A DNA stretch of 45,000 nucleotides from Mesostigma viride (Eukaryota > Streptophyta > Mesostigmatophyceae > Mesostigmatales > Mesostigmataceae): NCBI GenBank assembly GCA_009746045.1, contig RPFO01001091.1, forward strand, positions 1 through 45,000, given 5' to 3'. A program made the translations under genes and the position numbers. The notes under the pieces are model-generated. The model did not search any database. It worked only from the letters and a program-made list of their open reading frames with translations, and had not been told where the DNA came from. This document shows, in pieces, positions 19,349-29,776 of this stretch; positions within the stretch are counted from its first letter, which is position 1; the number at the start of each line of letters is the position of its first letter.

Positions 19349-21097
19349 ATGGATCCAGTGGGTGGAGATATGTCGCCTATACCTACCAATAATAATAATA
19401 ATACTACTACTAATAACACTAACAATAACAATACTCGTGGTAACCGACGGGACTCCTTGGAAACGGTACACCATCTCACCCCTCAAGGTATTCTGCGTAC
19501 CTCACCCCCTTCTCCTGTTGCTGGTGGTCGCCGTCGTCCCTCAATTACCCCACCTACCTATGAACAACGTATTTCCCAAGTCAGATTTAGTGAGGACCCT
19601 TCTTTCGTTGTGAACCAGGCCCCTGCCCCTTCTGCAACCTTGGCTCACCCCTCCAGCAGGTCCTCACACACTAACAATGCTCCTAGGCCTCCTTCCCACC
19701 CTGTGCCTTCAATGCCTGCTATTAACACGGGTCGTACCTCGGCCCCTGTCGGCCCTTCTGGGCGCCCTAGTGCAGTTCCCTTTTACCCACCTGCTTCCTG
19801 GTCCTACCCTGAGACGGCCTATGAGGCTGCCCAGGTTCCTACCCGTGTGGCTGATTTAGAAGTTAATAATGATTTCAGTACCATGCCCCTAGATGATAGG
19901 AATTATGATCATTTTGCCTATTCCTCTCTTCGTGAGCAATATACTGTCCCCTTCTCCTATGGGCACCATCCTGAAACGGTGGCTCCCTCTAGACCCCTAC
20001 CCAAGACTTTTCCTATCCCTTCCTTCTATCCCGCTTATGTAGCAGTGGAAGATAGTGGCCCTATGGGAAAAACTGATTCTTCTAATCCCCCTAAGCCTCC
20101 TGCTCTTCCCCTCTTTGCCAACCTTCCTAAGCTGGATGTCAAGTCTACCCCTCAACAGTTTTTCACCTTCATTATGTTGCTCACCCAGAACACAGAGTCC
20201 TGGCAGAACCACAATAGGTGGCGCCTCTCTGATGCTGTACTAGTTCCTCATTATCTTACTACCTGCATTACTCCTGAACTTGCTAACCTCATCCAGTGTG
20301 AGTCTCTTGCCTCTCATGCCTACCCAAACTCTGTAGCAGAATTGTTCAAGCGTTTAGAGAACCATTTAGTCCCTCCCGATGCAGATTGGCAGGATAGATT
20401 ATCCTTTGGCACCTTGCAGCAGGGTACCAAGTCCTTCAAAGAATATATGAAAGAGTTTGATGCTCAGATGGTACGAATTAGGGATTTGTCGGGTGCAGAA
20501 GTACGTGCTCGCTTCCTTCAGGGCCTCAGTAGACCCTTATTGCGTGAAGTCAAGCGCCAGTTCTCTGCCTACCGTTTTACTGACCTGCCCCTCAAGCATG
20601 TGCGCCAGCATCTTTTACGAGTAGCAGATTTCTTCTCCACACCTTCTCTTCCTACCCGTTCCCGTATTAATAATATTAGCCTTACCCCTGAGGAGGAGAA
20701 CTCCTATGTAGAAGAATTAGATATCTGTGTGACTGACCTTTCAGCTCTGGATGTCTCTCATATCACCTGCTATCATTGTAAGGAAGTAGGTCATCTTAAA
20801 CGTGAGTGCCCCAAGTTCCTTTCGGGTGCTCCCCCTCATCCCGACGCTCGCCCTCCTCGTACCCCTCAGCGTGCTCCTATTCGTCCCACTTCAGGACGCA
20901 TTCCTTCAGCTACCCCTAGTAGGCTGAATGCTGTGCAGACAGGATCCCCAGGGTTCCCCTATGATAATCAGGCTCCCGCACCCTCTTCAATCCCTCGTGA
21001 CCCTCCAGCAGTGGCTTTTCCGCCAGGGTCTTCTTCGGGGTTCGTTCCTATGGATTTGGGGGGGAGGGGGAACAGTAGGCCTGTCAGCCGGGGGTAA
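19349..21097 (+). CDS. gag: Element 1 Gag polyprotein
   Basis: 582 residues, start AAAGATGGATCC. The N-terminal third is Asn/Thr- then Pro/Ser-rich and disordered-looking. The middle (about residues 255-440: LPKLDVKS, then ELFKRLENHLVP and FKEYMKEFDAQ) is a retrotransposon capsid-type region. A CCHC zinc knuckle, CYHCKEVGHLKREC, begins at residue 474 and would bind the RNA. The last 90 residues are Pro/Arg/Ser-rich. The frame closes soon after a G7-A-G5 run (21058-21070), in whose neighbourhood the protease frame takes over at a net +1 (equally -2). Whether that shift is programmed or an assembly error cannot be decided here. Confidence 0.93.
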   Translation: MDPVGGDMSPIPTNNNNNTTTNNTNNNNTRGNRRDSLETVHHLTPQGILRTSPPSPVAGGRRRPSITPPTYEQRISQVRFSEDPSFVVNQAPAPSATLAHPSSRSSHTNNAPRPPSHPVPSMPAINTGRTSAPVGPSGRPSAVPFYPPASWSYPETAYEAAQVPTRVADLEVNNDFSTMPLDDRNYDHFAYSSLREQYTVPFSYGHHPETVAPSRPLPKTFPIPSFYPAYVAVEDSGPMGKTDSSNPPKPPALPLFANLPKLDVKSTPQQFFTFIMLLTQNTESWQNHNRWRLSDAVLVPHYLTTCITPELANLIQCESLASHAYPNSVAELFKRLENHLVPPDADWQDRLSFGTLQQGTKSFKEYMKEFDAQMVRIRDLSGAEVRARFLQGLSRPLLREVKRQFSAYRFTDLPLKHVRQHLLRVADFFSTPSLPTRSRINNISLTPEEENSYVEELDICVTDLSALDVSHITCYHCKEVGHLKRECPKFLSGAPPHPDARPPRTPQRAPIRPTSGRIPSATPSRLNAVQTGSPGFPYDNQAPAPSSIPRDPPAVAFPPGSSSGFVPMDLGGRGNSRPVSRG

Positions 21098-24000
21098 CCT
21101 GGACAGGTCCTTAGATAGTACCCCAGATAATAATTTTTGCTTGCCTGTTTTTATAACCTCTGTAGGAGCTGAATCATCCCTACCACTACGTGTGCGTCCT
21201 CTTATGTTCTTGAATGGTGGCTTAACCGTCCCTCATACTGTTGTAGACCCCTTCCTGCATGCTGATGAACTCTTGAATGTCTCTGTGTTAGTGGATAGCG
21301 GTGCGGCTAGCTCCTTTGTGAGCGAGGCCCTAGTTAGGCGTTTAGGACTAGTCCCTACCCCTCACACAAAAACTGTCACTGTCCATTATGCTGACGGTCG
21401 CACCAGTCATTCCCCGGGTACGGTGTCCCTTCCCCTGGTCATACAAGGACGTACGGTCAACCTGACGGCCACTATAGGCCCTATCACTACAGCTGATGTA
21501 TTACTAGGATTAGATTGGCACCAGGATAATAAAATACTATTAATTATGATACTATGGTCATTTGGTTTCCAGATAGCTCTTACTGGGTACCAGAACGTCA
21601 TTATAGATTAGAAAATTTATCCTTGGTAGATATTACTCCTCCTACACCTGTTGATCCTCCTGTGAGACCTATACCTGAAGTATTAATGTCCAATGACGAA
21701 TTGCGATCTGAACTAAAGGAATATGGATACCTATTATGTATGTTCCTTCAGTTAGAAGTACAAGAGATACCTATCACTAATAATAGTGTGGATATAGATG
21801 TAAATACAGTGGATACAATAGGAGTGGGATTTACTGAAAATGAAATAGTAAGATACATGGCTGTGATAGATTCCTCAAAAGTATTTGAAGAAAAGACTCC
21901 TTCTTATCCTCCTCCTCGTTCTGTTTTACACCGTGTAGTTATCAAGGACGGTGCAGTTCCTACGCACTCTCCGATGTATAGAATGGGCCCTACAGAATTA
22001 AAGGAACTAAAACAGATTTTAGTATCACTATTAGAAGCAGGATTGATAGAGCCTAGTAACTCCCCCTACTCCGCTGGTGTCCTGTTAGTTCCTAAGCCAA
22101 ATGGCAAGTTTCGCCTAGTTACTGATTATAGGAAGTTAAACGATATTACTGTGAAGTCTAAATACCCTCTACCTCGTATTGATGATATATTTAATAAGGT
22201 TAAAGGTTCTACCTGTTTCACAGTACTAGATTGTGCGGATGGTTTTTGGCAACTACGTATAGCTCCTGAGGATTGCCACAAAACCGCCTTTGCTACCCCT
22301 TTTGGGCATTACAGTTTAGAGTAGCGGCTATGGGACTCTGTAACTCTCCTGCCTCTTTCCAAATGTTAATGAATGAAGTGCTTAGACCTGTTATGGGAAA
22401 TTCCCACCTTCCTCAAGTGTCCTCTGATTTAAAGGATCCTTCCTTCTCCTCTGTTTCTTTATCTGAGCATGACCGTTCTTGTGCTCAAGCTTACTTAGAT
22501 GATATCCTTATTTATTCTCCTGATTTTGAAACGCACCTACGTGATTTAAAGAAAGTATTAGAAATCATGGCTGAAAATTCTTTATGGGCGCGCCGTGCTA
22601 AAGTTCGTTCGGTAGGAGTGTCCCATTTTTAGGGCACGTCTGTCAGATGCCGGGGTTGCTACCGACCCTGACAAGACTAAGTCAATTCAGGAATGGCCTA
22701 CCCCTACCGACGTTAAAGGTGTACGTAGTTTTCTAGGAATTGCTTCTTACTATAGGCGTTTTATCCCGCGTTTCGCAACTATAGCAGCCCCTATTAATCA
22801 TCTATTAAAGAAGGATATCCCCTTTGTTTGGAGTAGTGAATGTCAGTCGGCTTTTCAGTGTCTAAAATCCCTACTCCTCTCCCCTCCTGTACTCATCCTA
22901 CCGGATACTACTAAACCCTTTGTTGTAGCTACAGATGCTAGCAAGGTAGCTATAGGGGGCGTCCTTCTCCAGGATCAGGGTCAGGGCTTACAGCCAATCG
23001 AGTATATCTCTAGGACAATGCTTCCTGCGGAGCGTAACTATCCCGTCCACCAGCAAGAACTATTAGCTGTGGTGTATTGTTGCCACGCGTGGCAGCACTT
23101 TCTTAAAGGTGCTCAATTTGATGTTTGTCTGAATGAACCCTGTGAGATTGATCCTTATAGATTAGTTATCCAGACAGATCACCGCCCTCTTACCCATCTT
23201 CTCTCACAACCCAACCTTACCCCTCGTCAAGCGCGCTGGATGGAGTTTTTAGCACAGTTCTCCCCTTTTAAACTTCAGTATGTTAAGGGTGTAGATAACA
23301 TAGTACCAGATGCACTCTCTCGTCGTGCAGATTACTCCTTTTTCGAGGACCTTGATGTTCTCAATACTACTCTAGTTCCTACTACTATGGGTGTAACCCC
23401 GTATGGTGAACTACCTGATGATGAATCCTATGCCTACCTCTTTCATACAGCTGTTCGCATGCCTGATCTCCTTTCTCACGTAGGACTCTCTCTCCCGTGT
23501 GAGGCCCTTCCTGTGGTCTCGGTGGGGGGGAGGGGAAAAATAAAATTTCTATACCGCTTAGCCATATAGCGACTAGGTCAGGAAAGTCTTATGAACACAT
23601 AGTCCCTCTAGGACCTCCCCTTCTCTTTGGCAAGGCGGTAGGAGATCTCTTTAAACCTGTTCTGGATACCTCTGTAGCGATGCCTACCTCTGATCTCGAA
23701 CGTCTTATTAGTAGATTTACGGCCACTGAGCCGGAAGCATTAGCTGCCATTGCTGCCCATCCCCAACAATTAGGCAAGCACCCTTGTAAATTTGTAGGTG
23801 GATTTTTATATGTGCAGATAGCAGATTCTCCCCCTCAATGGCGCCTGTATGTCCCTCCTATCTGTCGCTCCTCCTTGCTCTTTGAGTTGCATGACTTAGC
23901 TGCTCACCAGGGTGGTAAACGGGTACGGGACCTAGTAGCCCGCTCTTACTACTGGCCTTCCCTTTTAAAGGATGTAGATGAGTATGTTAGAACCTGTCAA

Positions 24001-25206
24001 TCTTGCCAGGAGATGAAACCCAACAATGTAGGACAGATAGCAGAGCCTAGGACCTTACCTGATCCCATCATGCCGTGGGACTCCATTATGATGGATTTTG
24101 TAGGACCTTTTAGGAAGAATGATAGAGGTAACGCCCAGATCCTTGTTTTTGTAGATCGTTTTACTCGTATGTGTCATCTCGTGCCGTGTCCCTTAGAACT
24201 CACCGCACGCGATTGCGCACGCCTATACCTTAATAACGTATATAGATATCATGGTTTGAGTAGGCAGTTTATTAGTGATAAGGATAAGTTATTTACTTCT
24301 GATTTTTGGCAGCAGTTCTTCGCTGCTATCGGTACCAAGGTCACCTTCGGTACTGCCTACCACTCCTCCTCGTCTCATTTAGTAGAACGTTTGAATAGGG
24401 TAGTGGAAGAAGCTCTGCGTCACTATGTGAATGGCTCTGGGAGTGATTGGGAGGATTACCTATGTTTGGTAGAGTTTTCCCTTAACAACTGCCCTCAGGC
24501 TGCGCATGGTTATACGCCCTTCTTCCTAGATACTGGTAGACAACCTCTTACCCCTACCTCTCTCTTAGCTAGTCCTTTAAGGGACAAGGATGATGTGTCC
24601 CGGGATACTGTAGAAGGTGTGCAGGCGTTATTAGATAAGATGAAGAATGCACACGACAACGCTATTGCAGGGTACCATAGGGCGCAGGCCAAATACCTTG
24701 CTAGGTTGCGTGCCTCATTAGATAGAAGAGCACCTGAGATAGAAATAGGAGATTTAGTCTTAGTAGAAGGCCCCCGTGTTGGCCGCTTCGCTCATAAGTT
24801 CGAAGCTGAACTGAAAGTGAAACTTAGGCCCGCCTTCTTAGGACCCTTCCGTGTGTTGTCTAGAGTAGGTAATTTTCTGTATGAGATAGATATTCCTACC
24901 TCTTGGCAGACCCACTCTCGCACCTTTCATAGAAGCCAGCTGAAGCTCTATCATCAGAGCACGTTCGCTGGTAGAGAATTAGCCCCTGCCCCTTTAGAGC
25001 ATAACCCGGATACTGGTGAGGTAGAGGATGAGGTAGAGGGTATCGTGGCCCATAGAGATATCAAAAAAGGCCGCGGTACCCAGCGCCAGTATAAGGTGAA
25101 GTGGATGTATGCTCGTAGTGAGGTAGATAAGGTCTGGTATACTGAGAGTGAGCTAGATGGGTGTAGTCGCCTGCTGCAGGAGTATAAAACCCTGCATAAG
25201 CTCTAG
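21058..25206 (+). CDS. pol: Element 1 Pol: protease, RT, RNase H, integrase, chromodomain (frame-broken)
   Basis: Protease with DSGA at about 21294 (VDSGAASSFVSE). RT covers about 21960-22640: YRKLN, LDCADGFW at 22227, PFGHY and CNSPASFQ near 22300-22360, YLDD at about 22492. RNase H covers about 22915-23330 with TDAS and TDHR. Integrase has an HHCC zinc-binding region (about 23890-24010), then Asp in MMDFVGP (24094), Asp in ISDKDKLF (24277) and Glu in SHLVERLN (24384), and a GPF module near 24840. A chromodomain (about 25020-25200: EGIVAHR...QYKVKW...W) ends the protein and in this clade guides integration to chromatin marks. The frame is lost by one base at about 21534, 22312, 22608, 22636 and in the G-run at 23524; from about 23540 to the stop it is intact. 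RT carries about 25 extra residues between motif B and YLDD. Confidence 0.92.
23524..23535 (+). promoter_or_regulatory. Candidate central polypurine tract
   Basis: G7-A-G4 followed by A5, between RNase H and integrase coding. It closely matches the terminal polypurine tract (G8-A-G2 at 27957). A second plus-strand DNA start here is inference. Element 2 has G8-AA-GG at the equivalent place (43455-43466). Confidence 0.4.
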
Positions 25207-25282
25207 TTGTAGACCTTCTCCTCTCTTATGTTATGTCTGCTGTCGACGGATGGTTGGTTGTCCCCTCCCCTCCGCAGCCGTC

Positions 25283-27595
25283 ATGTCAGAGCCTACCCCT
25301 CCGGCTGAGAGCTCGCTGCCGTCCCCGCCCCCACCGGACCCTGAGCTGTATTTCGAGGCCCTTCCGGGCCGCTGGGTGTCGCGATCAAGTTACCGGGTGG
25401 CGTTGTGCAGCCGGCCCTTCAGGCCCAACATGCGGGCTTAGTCAGGGCGGCCCTCTTCGGGGTCACGTGGTATGGTCCTTCCCCTGATGAGCCGCACCAG
25501 CTTGTCCTGCACGGGTTCGACGATGCCGGACACTGTTTGTTGGGGTGTGGTTCCAGCTGTCCCGCCTTGGGACAGATAGATGCGGTTCTCCGGTGTTGCC
25601 GTGTGTTCTCCTACCTCTCCACCCTGTGGGCCGTACCTGCCTACGGGAGGTGTTCCCTTGGCTTCCGGCTGAGGGTGATGCTGAGGTAGATGAGAACCCC
25701 TGCGACCTTTTACGGGCCGTAGAATTCATGGAGATAGCTGATCAGTCGGCGGGACTAGCGGTTAGTGGTCCTGCCCCTTCGGGCGCCCCAGCCGAGGTAC
25801 ATTATACTCCAGATTATTCTGCCTCGAGCGCTGCGTCCGTCCTCCTCGGCGTCTGTTCCTCCCTCTCCGGTCCCGTCGTCCCCTCGGTCGACCCGGGTGT
25901 TGCAGTAGAGCCTACCCCTTCGGGTTTGCCTGATCCTCTTTCGGCGACGGTCTCGGCTATGCAGGCTCAGATCCAGTCCCTGACCACGGCGTTCGGGGCC
26001 TTCCTGGCGGCCCAAGCGCAGACTCCGGCCACGCCAGGTGGGGTGTCTGTGGTGTCCGCGCCCCCTACCCCTTCGGTTTCTTCGGCACCTGTGGTTTCGC
26101 CGGCGCCCCCTACCCCTTCGGTTGCTGCGGCTCCGACACCTCCGGTTGCCTCTGTGCCTGCGGCCGACGTTCCCGCGCCTCGGCGCGAGTCTTCAGCCCC
26201 TTCGGCTGTGCCCGCCGTCGCCCCCTCTGGGCCGTCCGCTGCGCCCTCACAGCCAGTTCGTGGTTTCTTCAGCGACACGGGCGATCATCCCAGGCTTTGG
26301 GAGGGTGGTCCCCCGCAGAGGATCCCGGTGCCCGACTGGAGCTTGGATGGTAACCAATCTTATGCCGGGCTGCCTGTCCCTACGGGCCCTATCTTCAATA
26401 TGTGGCCTGAGGGTGCACCGGCAACGGAGACCGGCGCGCCTGCGTCGATGGCGGGTCCGTCACGGCCCTCTCTGGCTTCGGGTCCGGCGCGACCTCCTGT
26501 TTTACCAGTGCCCCCTGCGTCGGTGTCGGCTCCTGCCCCTGCGTCGGCCCCTGCTCCGGTCCCTCCTCCTTCGGCCTCGCGGTCTTTGGCCGCGGTTGTT
26601 CGGTCCACCGGTCAGGATCCTCGCGCCACCCGCGCTGCCGATTCCCTCAGGGAGTTGTCCCAGGGTGATCGGGACAGGGCTCCTTCTGTGGTGCACGCGA
26701 CGCCGGAGTCGCGTGACACGCCCATTCCGGGGTATGGTATGTCCGCACTCGCCTGCCGACAGTGTGACCTGCCGCGCGCCTCTGCTGAGCTTGCCATCTC
26801 TCCCATGTCCTACGGGTTCTCCCAGGTGTGTCGGGCGCCCCGGGATCGTGGCCTACCCATTGAGACTGATCGGCCTCCGTTCGACATGGTTATTTTAGCT
26901 GATCCGGTGTTCGAGGGTGAGATCCTGGTCCGGCGCGTCCTGTATCGCTGGGCGAGGCGCCACAACGACTTGGACACCTACGGTGGGTTCCAGTGGGCTT
27001 ACCCTCCCCTCTGGGCATTATGGCTTCGGATGCCCTTACAGTAGAGTTTCCTGCGGTGCCGGGTGCGGCGTACACTACGGTCCTCCAGCCCATCCTTGAG
27101 TGGGATGCCCGCCGCCCGGCGCCTATCCCGGGCCAGGGTCTAGACTCCCGCGGTCACCCTCCTCCTCGTGCCAGCGACTACCTAGAGACATTCGGGTCGC
27201 GACAGTGTGTTCGTCGGTGGCGCTCCCGCGAGGTTCGGCACATCCGGTTGTGGCCGTCCAACGTGGAGCCCCTGGTGGACCTGTTCTTCCCGACGGGTAT
27301 GCGCCCTCGGATTCGGTACCATCGCCTCCTCCTGCGGGCCCTTTGCCTGATCGCGGTAGAGCCTTTCCTTCGCCTCTTTGCCTGTGGCTTTCTGGACTGG
27401 GCCCGTGGCCAGGTCGTCCTCACGCAGCATAGGTATTACTGGGCCTTCCTGGGCCTCTTTCCTGACGGCGTGTGGGCCGATGTTTTCCTCACTGTAGATA
27501 GGCATGACAATGTCGAGGATGTGGCCACTACCAGGCCTACCTGGAGGTCCTGCTGGCCTCTCGTGGCACTTACCAGACGGATGGCCACTAGATAG
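25283..27595 (+). CDS. Element 1 extra 3' ORF, Pro/Ala-rich protein of unknown function (frame-broken)
   Basis: I do not recognise the family. Start ATGTCAGAGCC at 25283, 77 nt after pol. Parts: an N-terminal region (LYFEALPGRW, then VRAALFGVTWYGPSPDEPHQ and a Cys-containing LLGCGSSCP), a long Pro/Ala/Ser/Val-rich stretch (about 25880-26620), and a C-terminal region that looks folded (VIADPV-like text near 26895, then IRLWPSNVEPLVDLFFPTG at about 27240 and a hydrophobic LLLRALCLIAVEPFLRLFACGF at 27325-27390 that could be a membrane segment or buried helix). One-base losses at about 25425, 25600 and 27014 split it; reading across them gives roughly 770 residues. Its position matches envelope-like or accessory ORFs of other LTR elements, but nothing in it shows a fusion protein. 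GC content is higher than in gag/pol. Confidence 0.6.
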
Positions 27596-27956
27596 AGGGC
27601 CTTAGGCCCGACCTGAGGGTGTTGTCCCTCCGGTATGTAGAGTCGCCCTCATATTCTGGCCAGTTGATTGGCTGTTCTTGGTCCTTAGCGCTGATGTGTT
27701 TACTCTGTGTGTCCTGCCCAGTGCCGTCCCCCCCGGCCAGGACTCCGTTCCAGGCAGTTAGGGGAACCTACCACCAGGCTTGGTGCTGGCTAACCCTACA
27801 CCACCCGGCGTGGTGGTGGAGACCGTGTGAACTATTGGTGCTTTGTATCTGGGATGGTCTATCGATTGTGTTGGTATGTGCTGGGTGCATTAGGATTATT
27901 TTCCTACCCCTTTGGTTCCCTCCTCTCGGCGTAGGGAGAGGGCTCCCTACCTTTGT
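27596..27956 (+). other. Element 1 3' untranslated region
   Basis: No ORF of note between the extra ORF and the polypurine tract. Confidence 0.5.
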
Positions 27957-27967
27957 GGGGGGGGAGG
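27957..27967 (+). promoter_or_regulatory. Polypurine tract of element 1
   Basis: G8-A-GG directly abutting the TGTTACG start of the 3' LTR, the expected site for plus-strand DNA priming. Confidence 0.85.
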
Positions 27968-28538
27968 TGTTACGTCGCGTAACAATTCGTTGTAGTTACG
28001 GACGTAAATTAGGTCCTTGGCCTCGGTTGTTCCTAGGTTACGTGCAGTTCTAGTTTGGACATGATTGTCCCCGTAACAGTACTGTGGTATAGTGGGTGCC
28101 TTTGGGCGCCGCGCCGCGTACTATATTAGTGGTCCTTATCCTTTTGTAGAATGTAGTGGACAGGCGTGCATCTGTGCACCTGCTTGTGTTTCTGTGTTTC
28201 TGCAGGCGAGGGCCAGGTCGGCCCGAGCCTGTTGGACCGTTGGTGACCATTTATGCACGTTCCACTCCTTGTGTGGTCACTCGGCGTGTGTTAAATGAAT
28301 TAACACATATAGGCTTGGGTCACGGCAGTGTAGTTGTGTTTCCTTCCTCTTTTCCTGGAGTAAACGGGTTTGATTAAATGGCCTATGGCGTATTACAGTA
28401 GTACATATGTAAATGCATTGAGATCTGGTTCGTCTCGGTCGTCTTTCGCTAGGGGTGTAAATAGAAGCAGCCTCACTAGTTTAGGTAGTATCAGGACAGG
28501 TAGAGGTAGAGGTGGTGGCCGAGGCTTGCGGCGTAACA
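27968..28538 (+). repeat. 3' LTR of element 1
   Basis: 571 bp, same length as the 5' LTR and without a visible difference from it. Confidence 0.95.
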
Positions 28539-28543
28539 CAATC
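28539..28543. repeat. Target site duplication (right) of element 1
   Basis: CAATC, matching 16040-16044. Confidence 0.9.
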
Positions 28544-28800
28544 CGCGCCAAGCGCATGGAAGAACTGCCAACCAATCCGCGCAAAGCTCCCAGCGAGCGA
28601 AGCGAGCGGCCGCTTTAGCGGCCTCCTCTCTGGAGGGCAGCGAAGGAGACCGTCAGTCCGTCACGATTCCTCTCCGGAGTGCAGCGAAGGAGTACGCTTC
28701 TACGAACTACAGTATGCGTCTACAGCGGGCAGCGGGCAGTCCCTCCATGGTCTCTCTACCGCCAAAAATTGATTAAATTTTTTTTTCTTTTTGGCTGTGT
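28544..28800. repeat. Cluster of short GC palindromes and direct repeats
   Basis: GCGAGCGAAGCGAGC, then the hairpin GGCCGC-TTTA-GCGGCC (about 28607-28622), then two 24 bp near-copies (28625-28648 and 28669-28692) ending GCAGCGAAGGAG. No ORF. Such short GC palindromes are common in green-algal organelle DNA and in mobile GC clusters; which applies here is unknown. Confidence 0.6.
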
Positions 28801-28813
28801 GAAGCCAGCGGGT

Positions 28814-28883
28814 CACACTAGAACTATTTGACAATTCTTGACAAACAATTGTCAAAGTTTGTCAACACTCCGTTCCTAGTGTG
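28814..28883. repeat. Imperfect inverted repeat around TTGACAA/TTGTCAA words
   Basis: CACACTAGAAC (28814) faces GTTCCTAGTGTG (28872-28883). Between them are TTGACAATT, TTGACAAAC, AATTGTCAA and TTTGTCAA. The 12-mer GTTCCTAGTGTG recurs at 29778-29789. Confidence 0.65.
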
Positions 28884-28897
28884 GCAGCGAGGATGGC

Positions 28898-29313
28898 ATG
28901 CCTGCACCAAGGAAGAGGAGGGGTAAGCAGCCTGCAGCAGAAACTGATTCCTCCATCTGCAGCGGCAGTGGTAATGGTAGCCAAGAGGATGTGGCTCCAC
29001 CTAGCAGCGACAGTGATGACCCATGCAGCTACAATGCGTCTGAACCTGCACGGGGAAGCGTGGACGGAGGGGGAGAGGAAGGAGGCAGCCTGCAGCAGAA
29101 AATGCTGCTGATTCTGCCCGTGGTGGCGATGGCCGCGAGTATGCGGCTGAACCTACGCGGGGGAATCGTGGGCAGAGGGGGAGAGGGGGTAGGCAGCACA
29201 AGAATGTGGCTGAACCTAGCCGGGGCGACCTTGCACCAACGAGGAGAAGTGCAAGGGCGTATGGAAAAGTGAGCTACGCTGAAGCAGATTGTAGCAACTC
29301 GTCTAGTGACTGA
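28898..29313 (+). CDS. Small RG-rich hypothetical protein (one frame break)
   Basis: Function unknown. It starts ATGCCTGCACCAAGG (MPAPRKRRGK, basic like a nuclear localisation signal). QPAAETDS is echoed later by PAAENAADS, and SEPARG, AEPTRG and AEPSRG form three spaced repeats with RGG-type surroundings, suggesting nucleic-acid binding. The second half reads in the frame one base back; the change lies in the purine run at about 29060-29095. It ends at TGA 29311-29313 after a Ser-rich CSNSSSD tail. The internal repeats continuing across the frame change support real coding. It lies between two copies of GTTCCTAGTGTG and may belong to a mobile element. Confidence 0.4.
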
Positions 29314-29435
29314 AATTGATGTTCTTATTAAACTTGAAGAGCTGTACTCCAACTGCACAAGAAATTATTATAATTTGTAATCAAAGTGATTTCTGGTTGC
29401 GTGGTATGAATGCGATTTCTCTGTGTGCATGAGGT

Positions 29436-29776
29436 TTCTCAGTTTTTCTCAGGCCTTAAGTTTCCCAGATATTCTCAGTCTCAGATTTTCTCAGGCAGCA
29501 ACCTGAGAAAAAACCGGGCGCCTGAGAAATTTCGTTCCTGAGAAAAAAAAATCTCAGGCCAGGCGACTTTCTCAGGCTGATCTCAGTTTTTTCTCAGTTT
29601 TCTCAGTTTTCTCAGGTGATTTTCTCAGTTTTCCTGAGAAAACTGAGATTTTTCTCAGTTGATCTCAGGAAATCTCAGGAAATCTCAGGACATCTCAGGA
29701 AATTTCAGGAAATCTCAGGCAGCCTTCCTGAGAAAACTGAGAAAACTGAGAAAAACTGAGAAAAATCTCAGATCTG
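29436..29776. repeat. CTCAG / CTGAG short-motif array
   Basis: About 340 bp almost wholly built of TTTTCTCAG and its complement CTGAGAAAA, with AAATCTCAGG variants, in both orientations and without a fixed period. Many pairs can form hairpins. It runs into the last codons of the minus-strand ORF. Confidence 0.85.

Larger units (their letters stand above)
16045..28538 (+). mobile_element. Complete Ty3/Gypsy chromovirus (element 1), 12.5 kb
   Basis: Two 571 bp LTRs that look identical by eye start TGTTACG and end CGTAACA, flanked by the 5 bp duplication CAATC. Internally, in order: primer-binding-like site, a small extra ORF (17144-17536), a TTAA-flanked insert (17622-19346), gag (19349), protease-RT-RNase H-integrase-chromodomain (to 25206), an extra ORF (25283-27595) and a polypurine tract beside the 3' LTR. 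The PR-RT-RH-IN order and the chromodomain place it among chromoviruses. Its length is about twice that of an ordinary gypsy element, because of the insert and the two extra ORFs. Identical LTRs imply a recent insertion, which contrasts with the many single-base frame breaks in its ORFs. Confidence 0.95.

Noticed and set aside
23524-23569. Programmed frameshift between RNase H and integrase in element 1
   Set aside because: Element 2 is open through the same place without a shift, so a miscounted G-run is the simpler explanation.
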